DNA of 64,000 bases from Pohlia nutans. Taxonomy: Eukaryota > Streptophyta > Bryopsida > Bryales > Mniaceae. Position 1 is the stretch's first letter. Each line of letters opens with the position of its first letter. A program made the position numbers and the translations under genes. The stretch covers positions 45,306,372-45,370,371 of the forward strand of contig CM040089.1 in the NCBI GenBank assembly GCA_022496805.1, given 5' to 3'. Positions 47,184 through 56,929 of the stretch are shown here, in pieces. A model generated the notes under the pieces. The model saw only the letters and a program-made list of their open reading frames with translations. It made no database searches and was not told the origin of the DNA.

Positions 47184-47230
47184 AGGCTTAGATTATCGTG
47201 TCAGGTAGGGTAGGTTAAAAGTAGTGCATC

Positions 47231-47312
47231 CAACTCTACAAGAGGGGCAACACAAATGAGAAATGTGTTTGCTGGACACATTTCTCATTTGTGCTGCTCC
47301 TTCTAAAGTGTT
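47231..47312. repeat. Hairpin, arms about 37 bp
   Basis: CACAAATGAGAAATGTGT on the left and ACACATTTCTCATTTGTG on the right are exact complements around a 7-nt loop. Pairing continues outward with mismatches through AGAGGGGCAA and TGCTCCTTCT. Miniature fold-back or small-RNA precursor. Confidence 0.8.
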
Positions 47313-47360
47313 AGATTGTTAGGTTGATGCTCTTAGAATGAAAAAATATTATGCATTATA

Positions 47361-47598
47361 ATCTTTACTTTGTTTCATAATAAGAGTTCAAAGTCACATA
47401 TAGTTTTTGCATCAATTTAAGAGTTCACATTCATTGTGTTGCCTTCCTACATTGACTTCTTATGTTTTGCATCCCTTTCCATCGAGACACATAGTTCTAA
47501 AAAATATATTGCGTTTCATCTTTTTCAACATAGGCTATATTTCTATCTTAAATCTCATTTCTACAAAGTGGACTCTTATTATGAAGTGGAGGGAGTAC
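47361..47598. mobile_element. Stowaway-type MITE
   Basis: The right end reads CTTATTATGAAGTGGAGGGA. Its reverse complement (ACTCCCTCCACTTCATAATA) is close to the Stowaway consensus CTCCCTCCGTTTCATAATAA. The left end, TTTGTTTCATAATAAGAGTT, is its inverted partner, with the CTCCCTCC part decayed. Stowaway elements are moved by Tc1/mariner transposases at TA sites. Confidence 0.7.
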
Positions 47599-47766
47599 AA
47601 GACGACGACATTATGAGAGTTATAAATGGACTTGTTCATATCAAACCACAAAACCGTACCTTTCATACAAAATACACCCAAATTGCATTCATAAGGAAGC
47701 AATTTCTGCACAATTTGTGCTTTCAGCATCCACTAGAATTGTGCACTACAATCTGCTCATCCTGGA

Positions 47767-48540
47767 TTAACCTTTTAGTGCCTAGGTAACCGCTAAGTGG
47801 TCACTAGATCACCAGAAAATGAAATGCTGTAAAATCAGTGAACCATCTCAATCTGGTGTCCGAAGTTCAGATGTGTAACTTTTGATTCTACAGATGATGC
47901 AAAAAGGAATTTTGGAATTTGACTTTCTTAGATATCCAAATACCTATGTACAAAACACCAAAATACAGCAAATACTTACAAATATAGCATATGTACTATA
48001 TTGTATATCTAGTGTTTAGAAGTTTGTTTTTTCATTTTTTTTTTTGGATTGTGTTCTCTTGTTCATGTTCCATTAGTGTATGTATTCCGATCTTGACCCA
48101 TGTACAACTCCTTTCTTATTTTAACGTATAAATTTTTGTCCTAAACTGTACATTGATAAGTCACTCTCACTTATAAAATTCACAATAATTATGTATGAGT
48201 CCGTTCTTGACATGAAAGATTGCAATGGAGAGGTGGTGGCACAAGTCATTGCTGAGCATCTTCACTTTCATGTTTGAAAATTTAACCCAAATTCTAATTA
48301 ACCTTGAAGTCACACACCCCCCAAAATCTCATTTTTGAGTGTGCATTATACGGTTCAAAGACACACTATGATCTTCCAATCCAACGGTCCGATCTTATCA
48401 TGATTTAACTGACACTTGTTTCATTAAGCTATGCTTACATTTATACGGTTGTATCCCGAATTTCAACAGAGAAAGTTTTTAAAAAATATCACCCAAAAAC
48501 TGTGGTTTCTCCAAAACCACCCTGGGCACTAAAGGGTTAA
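47767..48540. mobile_element. Family H: TTAA-flanked element, 774 bp
   Basis: The left end is TTAACCTTTTAGTGCCTAGG. The right end, reverse-complemented, is TTAACCCTTTAGTGCCCAGG: 20 bp with two mismatches. Interior unrelated to families A, E and F. The right-hand TTAA (48537-48540) is also the left-hand TTAA of family-A copy 7. Confidence 0.85.
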
Positions 48541-49120
48541 CCCCTAAACATCCTCACCCCTCTCCAAATTCGACAGTTTTGCGAAGATACATCATAAAAT
48601 GCAATCAAGAGGGATATTTTGAACTTGATGTATGAATAAAAGTTGAGTCGAGTATAAATTTTAGATTCTATCTATACAATTAAATCTGTGATTGCTATCA
48701 CCAATATTTTTGTATAAATTTGAAACTTAAAATTCAAAATTCTTTTGTAATTTGATTACAAATCAGATATTGACAATTTCACAATTTGTGAATGAAATTT
48801 GTTGTGATGGGTGAAAATGTAATACTATATGTGTAGTGATTTTTGGAGATATTCTGGTTGCTTAATTTTATGAGTTTATTTTTTCAAGAGCACATTTACA
48901 CTAAAATCTTCGATTTTTTGGTGAATCACTGCAACATGAAATGAGGCATAAAAATTTCACAAATCACCCCCTTTCTAATCGGATCTCACATGCATGAAAC
49001 TAACTTCATATAAAATCTTTAGTGAAAAATTCACTATGCCAAAAGTCAATGACGGATGAAAACAAACTTTGTTTCTATACATCATCCATTTTTTTGGACA
49101 ATTGAACGTTTAGAGGTTAT
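48537..49120 (+). mobile_element. Family A copy 7, abutting H
   Basis: It starts TTAACCCCTAAACATCC and ends GAACGTTTAGAGGTTAT, where the final TTAA has become TTAT. It shares its first TTAA with element H, as expected if it inserted at H's edge. Confidence 0.85.
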
Positions 49121-49384
49121 AGACTTGTCACATTAGACATAATTTCTACTAGTGAAACAGATACTATATTTTACAGTGGTACATCTCAATTTTGAGGATT
49201 TCAAAGAATTGAAAAGTATTTTCTCAATCAACTAATTTGGGGAAAAGAAAAAACCAAACTAGTCAAGTATCATGGGACGAAGGGAGAATGTTGTTGCTGG
49301 TACTAATGGCCTTCAATTCCATCAATTTTATCAGTGGTTCTTGTTATTTTATTATGCTTCAAATGGTTCCCAGTCCTGGTAAAA

Positions 49385-49952
49385 TTAACCCCTAAAGGAC
49401 CAACCATCCATTTTTTGGACGATGTAGAGATTTCATCCACGTTTTCTCATCCGTCATGCACTTTTCGCAAGGAAAAGAAGTACAAATTTTTTTTATGGCA
49501 AGATAGCTTCATGCATGTGTGATTCGATTAGATAGGGATGATTTGTGAAATTTTTATGCCTCATTTCATGTTATAGTGATTCACCAAAAATTTCTAAGAT
49601 TTTAGTCTAAATGTGCTCTTGAAAAAATAAACTCATACTAAAATTAAGCTACCAAAAAATCTCTAAAAATCACTACACTTAGAGTAATCACAACAAATTT
49701 CATTCACAGATTGTCAATATCTTATTCGTAATCAAATTACAAAATAATTTTGAATTTTAAGTTTCAAATTTTATACAAATTAAAATATTGATCATAGCAA
49801 TCACAGATCTAACCTCATGGATAGAATTTAAAATTCATAATGTACAATTTTATTCATACATCGAGTTCAAAATATCTCTCTTTATTGCATTTTATAATGC
49901 ATTTTTACAAAACTACCTAATTTGAAGAGGGGTGAGGGCGTTTAGGGATTAA
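49385..49952 (-). mobile_element. Family A copy 8
   Basis: TTAACCCCTAAAGGACC to GGGCGTTTAGGGATTAA, 568 bp, reverse orientation. The last TTAA (49949-49952) is the first of copy 9. Confidence 0.9.
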
Positions 49953-50534
49953 CCCCTAACTGCCTAAGCGTCCATTTTTTGGACAATGTACAGATTTCAT
50001 CCATAATTTCTCATCCGTCATGCACTTTTAGCAGTGTGGAATTTTTACTGTAGATTCTATGGGAAGTTAGCTTCATGCATATGTGATCTGATTAGAAAGG
50101 GGATGATTTGTGAAATTTTATGCCTCATTTCATGTTGTAGTGATTCACCCAAAATTTTGAAGATTTCAGTGTAAAAGTGCTCTAAAAAAAGTCAACTCAT
50201 ATAATTAAGCAACCAAAAAATCTCCAAAAATTACTACACTTAGAGTCCAAAAATGGATTTCATTTCAACCAATCACAAAACAATTCATCTGTAGATTGTC
50301 AATATCTTATTCGTAATTGAATTACAAAATAATTTTGAATTTCACGTTTCAAATTTTATACAAAATTATTGGTTATAGCAATCATAGATCTAACCGTATG
50401 GATAGAATCTAAAATTCATAATGTACAACTTTCATTCATATATCAAGTTCAAAATATCCCTCTAAGTTGCATTTTATAATGCATCTTTGCAAAACTGCCG
50501 AATTTGGAGAGGGCTCTAGGCATTTAGGGGTTAA
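49949..50534 (-). mobile_element. Family A copy 9, abutting copy 8
   Basis: It runs TTAACCCCTAACTGCCTAAG to GGCATTTAGGGGTTAA. Just inside, GTCCATTTTTTGGAC (within 49969-49985) forms the subterminal palindrome. It is nearly identical to copy 10 (52726-53305), including the unusual AACTGCCTA at the end. Confidence 0.9.
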
Positions 50535-50976
50535 TGACTAAATGTCTATAACAAGTCCATAGTGACACAAAGATTGAGGTTCAAGACTTTATGAAAATTT
50601 TGGAGTTAACTCCTAACCGTCCCGACGTCCATATTTTGGACGTTTTTGGGGGTACATTCACCTTCAAAGAGTTGTAACTTTTGCAAAACGTGTTTGATTT
50701 CAATGAAATTTTGGAAAAACAAACTGCATGATGTATGGAATGTTTGGTAAAATTTCAAATCAATCCAAGATGTATTGAATTTTTGGTGATCATTTGAAAG
50801 TAGGTATCTTTTTTTTGGACAGTTTTTGTGCATTTTGATGGCTGCAACTTTGGGGGCTTGTATCTCCTTCATCCCATGTCCGTTTTCAATAAAACTTGTT
50901 GGGTTGGATTCCCCTTGAAGTCTAGTTATCATAGTAAGATTTTCATGTCAATCCATGTTGTTCTGAATGTTTGGGA

Positions 50977-51588
50977 GGGTGAAAGCACGAAAAAGTGTAC
51001 CACCTCTAACTATTTTGACCATTCAACAATGCAGGGTTCAAAAATACATTATAAATTTGAATTTCGTAAAAAATTAAGTAACAATAAAATAAAACACCTA
51101 TTGTTTTATAAAGTCTTCCAAAAAAATTTGAGAAAATGATCTTCAATAAGTAGTTATAAATTTTTAATTGACTTAGAAGTGGCCAAAATTGAAAAAGTAG
51201 TTACGTACAATCAACAAAGTTGATATAAAACGAGCAAAATGTATATCAAAACATATTTTTTTCAAATTTTTTTTTGGACAAGGACCTCAATTCTATCAAT
51301 ATAAAAGGTCATAAAAATTATATTTATGTTGAGTGTATTTAAGGCCATCAATTTTGCAACCGAGATTGGATTTAGGTATTCATTTTCAAACACTACTTTT
51401 TGTAAACTTTTTTGAAAATTTTGTTCTGAAAATTTGGGTTCAAGTACCTACAAGAACTCTAGAGGGCTTCATGTATTTAAAACCAAAATACAATATATTT
51501 TGATATAAATTTATGGCCTTTGATCAAAACAATTATGATTTTAGTATAGCAGACTAACTTTTTGGTACAGTTTTTCGTGCTTTCACCC
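50977..51588 (+). mobile_element. Family J copy 2, with GGGA target duplication
   Basis: GGGTGAAAGCACGAAAAA on the left and TTTTTCGTGCTTTCACCC on the right make an 18-bp inverted repeat with one mismatch or none. The flanks are GGGA at 50973-50976 and 51589-51592. It matches 10522-11413 without the nested 272-bp element. 612 bp, non-coding. Confidence 0.9.
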
Positions 51589-52725
51589 GGGAGTCATTTT
51601 AGTGCACGGGTCTAGTTTGGACACTTTATGCTTTTTGAGTCAAATTGGTCACTTTTCGGGCTACTTTTTGACATTGCAAGGCCATTTCATGGCACATTAA
51701 ATTTTTTCATGAGTTTTTTTGGTACCAATGTGTTTATATGATGATTTTGAACTACTTTATAGCTGAATTTTTTTTCATTTGAGTAATTTTGAAAACGAAT
51801 TTCACCTCTAACTGTGTTACTAGAAAAATTTCAGCATCCTTTTTTAACACTAAAACAATATGATCTTGCAATCTATATGGCCAAATGACCCCAAAATTGA
51901 TCCACATGATCTACAACATGTATATTACAAGATTGTACGGTTGAGATTTCTATACCTTACTTACATTTAGACCTATAACACATCAAAAGCAATGATGTTT
52001 TTAAGCCCAAAAAAGCTAGGGACATGTTAATTTAACAGGTTTGAAGCTAAATATTTATAAAATTAAAAACCAATGTTTTTTTTTTTGGAAATTTTAAGTA
52101 ATTTTTCTGAATTTTACAGAAATTATTTTTTGAAATTGCCAAAATGTAGCAAAACTTAGAATTACCATTCTTCACATTTTTAAAGTTTTTTGGATTTTAT
52201 CAAATGTGAGAAGTAGGGGAGGAATGAGCTAGTTTTGTAATCAAATTCATTCCAAGTCAAGTTTTTCAATTAATAAGAGATATATGAACAATTTGCAAGC
52301 CCATATGATTTCTCACTACACTATATTTTTCAGTAGATTTTGGTGCACAATTGAGCATAGAGAATGATCTTATTTTTTAAAAGTGTTCAACTAAAATAAA
52401 TCAGAAGGTCGATTGACTCAATTCATCTCCCATCTTCAAAAATAATTTTGTGATTTGAAGTTTTTATGTACAAGATCATATGGACAAAATTCAATAACGT
52501 TGTGAAGAATGATTGTGCACGAGTTGAATCACAAGAAAATGTGTTTGAATCAAAATTCTAAAGCTCAATTGTGCATAGTAGACAATTTATTTTGAGTTTC
52601 ATTAAACTAAGAAAAGTTGCACAATTAAGAAATCTTTCATCTCCAAATTTTATTTTTTTGTGATTTTAAGTGTTTATCTTTCAAATCATGCACATTTTTG
52701 TAAAAGAAGTTTGATCCCTAAACGT
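51589..52725. other. AT-rich DNA right of J copy 2
   Basis: T-rich on the plus strand; no frame or repeat partner recognised. It may be the right part of element I. Confidence 0.35.
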
Positions 52726-53305
52726 TTAACCCCTAACTGCCTATTAAGCGTCCATTTTTTGGACGATGTACAGATTTCATCCATAATTTCTCATCCGCCA
52801 TGCACTTTTAGCAGTGTGGATTTTTTACTCTAGATTCTATGGGAAGTTAGCTTCATGCATATGTGATCTGATTAGAAAGGGGATGATTTGTGAAAATTTT
52901 ATGCCTCATTTCATGTTGTAGTGATTCACCCAAAATTTTGAAGATTTCAGTGTAAAAGTGCTCTAAAAAAAGTCAACTCATATAATTAAGCAACCAAAAA
53001 ATCTCCAAAAATCACTACACTTAGAGTATTACATTTCAACCAATCACAAAAAATTTCATCTGTAGATTGTCAATATCTTATTCGTAATTGAATTACAAAA
53101 TAATTTTGAATTTCACGTTTCAAATTTTCTACAAAATTATTGGTAATAGCAATCATAGATCTAACCATATGGATAGAATCTAAAATTCATAATGTACAAC
53201 TTTCATTCATATATCAAGTTCAAAATATCCCTCTAAGTTGCATTTTATAATGCATCTTTACAAAACTGCCGAATTTGGAGAGGGTTGTAGGCATTTAGGG
53301 GTTAA
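52726..53305 (-). mobile_element. Family A copy 10
   Basis: TTAACCCCTAACTGCCTATT to GGCATTTAGGGGTTAA, 580 bp. The palindrome CGTCCATTTTTTGGACG lies at 52749-52765. By eye it is well over 90% identical to copy 9, so one may be a recent copy of the other. Confidence 0.9.
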
Positions 53306-54534
53306 GACGCCCAATATTGCCATCTCCATCCCTGAACTTTGCAATGGTGGCATTTTCTCATTTTACCTTGATTTTCTAATTGTAATACATCATTTTAAAG
53401 CTCTTGTTCTATACTACAAGATCAATAGTTTGAATGTGTCAAATTGAATTCATTTTCACACAAACAAATGATTTGCAGCAAGGGGTCCACTTTTCCTACA
53501 CTACAGAAAATACATAGTCGATGCTTGGGGGTTTACTGGTGGCTAAAAGTGTCCAAGATAACAAGAAATGAACTTCTGAAGTTCTACACATCCCACATGC
53601 ATTGTTGAGACGTACACGTTCCATACAATGGAAGTCCATAAACTCCAATACCATTCAAGATTGGCTAACTCCTGTCTAAACACTTTCATTATCACAAAGT
53701 TAGTACAATTAGTACATGATTCATCCATGATTCATAGTACCACCAGGGTGCATGACACAGGACGAGTTCCTCTCAATAAAATCCAGACAGTCGAATTTCC
53801 TTGGTAAATCTTCTTGTAGTAAATGAAAGTGTGTGGAGGGGGAGTACAGAAAGACCTGGGGTGCCTAAATATACAGACTATATATGTAACAAGTGCTGGC
53901 AGATCTTCAGTGCACATTCACTTGGTGATCTCAAATCAAGTGTACTGACATTCACGTTGCCTGGCCAGCGTCACTGTCCCTGCCCGCCCGTCCGACCACT
54001 TGAATCATTGCAACGTAACTGCCCGTCTCCTCTTCTAACCTGCTTGCGACTTTGATATTTGCATGTGCCATAATGCATGCTGCAGGCCAGGCATGACATT
54101 CATCGATCTCCGGCTTAGTCCTCTCCCTGGCCTGCGCCGATCGATGCTTACATAAGTTGCAGAGAGATCATTCATCAGGACTTTCCATATTCTGATACTC
54201 GATCGTTCCAAGCTCCGGCCCATCAGGTTGGTTCTTCTTTCTCTTGCTCCTCATGACTGGCTACTCATGACGACCTGACAGACAGTTAGATAAGTCTCTG
54301 AGTGTTGTTAGTATCCATGTATGCGACCTCCATCATTCAGGTTTTGTGAAACATATACTGTACTGTAAGTCAGAAAAAATGATAGCTACTCTCCCTAGAT
54401 GATACATGCAGGTCGATATATGCTTCCATGAAGAGATTCTTTCAAAAGCCTGGATCTCTGACTACCGACTACCGACATATATGAATGATTGTGTCACCTT
54501 GTGTATGCAGGAGTATTATTAACATATCTACGAG
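53306..54534 (+). promoter_or_regulatory. Upstream region of the polyketide synthase
   Basis: No transposon of the families above is seen here, and GC is higher than to the left. TATATAT at about 53880 and ACATATATGA at about 54475 are possible TATA elements, with no support for choosing between them. GTATGCAG followed by GAG at about 54504-54513 could be the 3' end of a 5'-UTR intron. A donor such as CAGGTTGG near 54225 would fit, but this is unproven. Confidence 0.3.
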
Positions 54535-56638
54535 ATGGCACCACCGACGGACCAATTCGTATCAGCACCGAACGCCGACACCTTGTGGACGGAGGCTGAT
54601 CAAGCCAAGTATCCGGAGCCCTCTCGCAGCTGCATTTTGGGCCTGGGCACCGCCAACCCCGAGCAGATATGCACACTGACGGAATTCGGCAACGAGAGCC
54701 TCAAACTATTTGGGTACCAAGACATGCCTCTGGCCAAATCGTTCGTGGAACGTATCTGTAAGCGTTCACTCCCATGCAAACTAGCTTTGCTCATGACATG
54801 ACAACCATGCATGAGTTTTTTGCCATTAAAGTATCGAAAAGTACGCATGAGAATTTTATACGTTGAATGTTTGATATGCAGGCAAGGCATCAGGGATTCA
54901 CCAGAAGCAAATGGTGGCCTCGGTAGAAATTTACAGAAAGCATTCGTCGCTGTTGGTATACAACGACCCCAACCTGGGAGAGAGGTTCCGAATCTATGAG
55001 CCGGCGGCCATGGAGATCGGCCAGCTCGCAGCCGAGAAGGCGCTGGGCGACTGGGGCGGCGACCGCGGCGACATCACGCATCTCATCACGTACTCCACGT
55101 CCATGCTGCTGTCGCCGTCGCTGGACCTGCGTCTGCTGCGCGTCCTGAGCCTTAAGCCCACCGTGAAGCACTTCAGCGTTTCGCTCCTGGGCTGCCACGG
55201 CGGTGTGAACGGGATCCGGACCGCGGCGGAGATCGCCCAGGCCGACCCCTCGAGCCGCATTCTCGTCGTGTTCGTGGAGATCAACTCCGTGGCGGCGCAT
55301 ACTCTGGACCCGGCGAATCCGTTTGCGGACTTGAGCCCGTTTCTGCTCAATCTGTTGTTTGGGGATGGAGCGGGCGCCGTGGTGGTGGGCAAGCACCCCA
55401 CGAAGAAGGAGACCAGCATTTTTGAGGTCCACCGGGCGCAGACGTACCTGATTCCGGACTCCAGCACGAGCATCGGCGCCATCTTGCTGGAAACCGGGCT
55501 GCACACCACTCTGGAGAAGAATGTGCCTCTGCTTGTGGGGCAGCATGTGGGCGGCTTCGTCACGGAGCTTCTGCACAACACCAAGCTCAGCTTCGCCACT
55601 GTCAACTGGGCTTGCCATCCGGGCGGCAAGGCCATCGTCGACGCTGTCGAGAAGAATTGCAAGCTCAAACCTGAGCAGCTCCAAGTGTCCAGGTACACTC
55701 AGAACTCTCTTATATCACACCTTTGGTAACCAATGTACTTGAGTCTAAATCTCGACATGTGAAAAAGTGTCCAAGCACATCAGTACACAACAGTGTATAT
55801 TCTCAGCACATATTGGAATCTGATATTGGAGAGTGATAATAACGAGGTCAAAGTCTACTGACATACTTTCATGCTCCAGAAGGATCCTTCATAATCTTTG
55901 CATGCTTGCAGTACAGTTAATATGCATTCATTCATGCATTGAAACTCGTTTTCAGTTGTCAACAAGAAAACATAAAAATTAATAACTGAGTTTCATAATA
56001 GTACTTAATTGTGCTCAATAGCAAAAAAAAAAGGGTGGCTTCAATGGGTAAGCGTCTCCATCTTGACATCATTAATAAGTTGTAGACTTGTAGCGCATTA
56101 TTGAAGGTTTGAGGTTATGAGAACGTGCCCTTTTTTCGTCAAAATGGGAGGCTTCTTTGGTAGATTGAACTCCAAAAATTGATTACAATCTAACTTATGA
56201 TCTTACAAACTAGGGGTCTTTCGGTACCAGGGGAATAGGGACGGTCGATTAGTCACTTTAATTAAATTCTTCTTCAAGAATCTTAACAAGGGATATTTCC
56301 ATCCATTGTTGAGGTGTCACAGTTTATTAATAAGGACAGAAATATATCTCTGGGTTGCAGAACGTTATGAAGTCGATCATTTGGAACTAATTGTAAATTT
56401 TCTCATAGCCAGGGTTGCAATGCATGAAGGTGTTAATATTTAAGTTGGATTTGAAATGTGTGACTGCAGACACGTTTTGAGAAACTATGGGAACATGGGG
56501 TCCTCCACCGTTTTGTTTCTGCTTGACAAGTTTCGCCTTGATAAGAAGGTGGATCCAACCATCCACCCTTGGACAGCAGCGGTGGCATTTGGCCCGGGGA
56601 TCACCGTGGAGGGGCTTCTCTTGAAATTCGGCTCATAA
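54535..56638 (+). CDS. Type III polyketide synthase (chalcone-synthase superfamily)
   Basis: Three exons, 54535-54757, 54882-55692 and 56470-56638, give 400 residues (chalcone synthases have about 390). Introns of 124 and 777 bp have GT/AG edges. The first splits a Cys codon (T|GC, residue 75), the conserved plant CHS position; the second splits Arg345. The catalytic triad is complete: Cys179 (LLGCHGG), His320 (CHPGG), Asn353 (YGNMG). The C-terminal AFGPG loop is present, first Gly changed to Ala. The family condenses malonyl-CoA units onto a CoA-linked starter, as a cytosolic homodimer. Pocket positions differ from alfalfa CHS: Thr194 to Asn, Thr197 to Ala, Gly256 to Ala, Phe265 to Thr, Ser338 to Gly; Phe215 is kept. 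Such changes alter starter choice and chain length in relatives, so I infer it is not an ordinary chalcone synthase. Product unknown. The ATG follows an in-frame-free leader and fits family length. Codons of exon 2 are GC-rich. Confidence 0.93.
54758..54881 (+). other. Intron 1 of the polyketide synthase
   Basis: Donor ATCT|GTAAGC and acceptor ATGCAG|GCAAGG. 124 bp, phase 1. The position inside a Cys codon is the classic intron of plant chalcone synthase genes. Confidence 0.9.
55693..56469 (+). other. Intron 2 of the polyketide synthase
   Basis: Donor TCCAG|GTACAC and acceptor CTGCAG|ACACG. 777 bp, phase 2. It joins ...LQVSR to HVLRNYGNM, which rebuilds the family motif around the catalytic Asn. 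At about 56030-56150 the intron contains GGGTGGCTTCAATGGGTAAG and, further on, GGTTTGAGGTT. These only loosely resemble A and B boxes of a tRNA-derived SINE. Confidence 0.85.
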
Positions 56639-56752
56639 ACTCGATCTCCTCAGATTCAAATGCCATGCCTGTACGTGGCAAGTGCTGCAAATTAAACAAT
56701 TTAGCCTTGCTTCTTCTCAAGAAGCATGGCGTGCGTGATGACGCAAAACTAG

Positions 56753-56758
56753 AATAAA
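56753..56758 (+). terminator. Probable polyadenylation signal
   Basis: AATAAA, 115 bp after the stop codon of the polyketide synthase, followed by T/G-rich DNA. No other canonical hexamer is closer. Confidence 0.55.
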
Positions 56759-56859
56759 TTCGAGTCGTTCTTTCAGAATGTTTATGTTTAATATATATGA
56801 TCTAGATAGTAAGTCCTTGTTTGTCAACGGAACTGAAATCAGTCACCGTTGAGTTTGAC

Positions 56860-56924
56860 AATGAATCTGTCAATATTCGGTGTCTATAGTCAGTGGCTTG
56901 GAACCGAATATTGACAGATTCATT
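56860..56924 (+). ncRNA. Perfect 22-bp stem-loop downstream of the PKS
   Basis: ATGAATCTGTCAATATTCGG (56861-56880) and CCGAATATTGACAGATTCAT (56904-56923) are exact complements, with one more pair on each side. The loop is 21 nt. The arm length matches that of plant miRNA duplexes, but pairing does not extend far beyond the arms, so a MITE remnant is equally possible. Transcription is unknown; it lies about 100 bp past the poly(A) signal. Confidence 0.4.
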
Positions 56925-56929
56925 ATGAT

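Larger units (their letters stand above)
50607..52725. mobile_element. Candidate element I, one TTAA end, carrying J copy 2
   Basis: The left end TTAACTCCTAACCGTCC is followed at about 50626 by the palindrome ACGTCCATATTTTGGACGT, as in other TTAA families. A matching right end was not found before family-A copy 10. The extent is therefore uncertain and it may be only a left end. J copy 2 sits inside. Confidence 0.35.

Noticed and set aside
50607..52729. A complete 2.1-kb element I
   Set aside because: Only its left end is convincing. The sequence before family-A copy 10 (CCCTAAACGTTTAA) is not the inverse of that left end, so completeness is not claimed.
890..53305. TTTAGGGG/CCCCTAAA words as interstitial telomere repeats
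   Set aside because: The plant telomere unit TTTAGGG occurs only once at each element end, never in tandem, and always in the same place relative to TTAA.
890..53305. PIF/Harbinger (Tourist) identity for the TTAA families
   Set aside because: A 3-bp TTA or TAA duplication would make the element ends asymmetric at the junction seen in the O copies. TTAA fits the empty site and the symmetric CCCC...GGGG ends.
54890..55698. Long open frames (264 and 234 codons) on the minus strand opposite PKS exon 2
   Set aside because: They mirror a GC-rich coding exon, where few stops are expected on the other strand. They show no domain and end at the exon limits.
56030..56150. tRNA-derived SINE in PKS intron 2
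   Set aside because: The box A- and B-like words are loose matches, with no clear A-rich tail and no second copy in the window.
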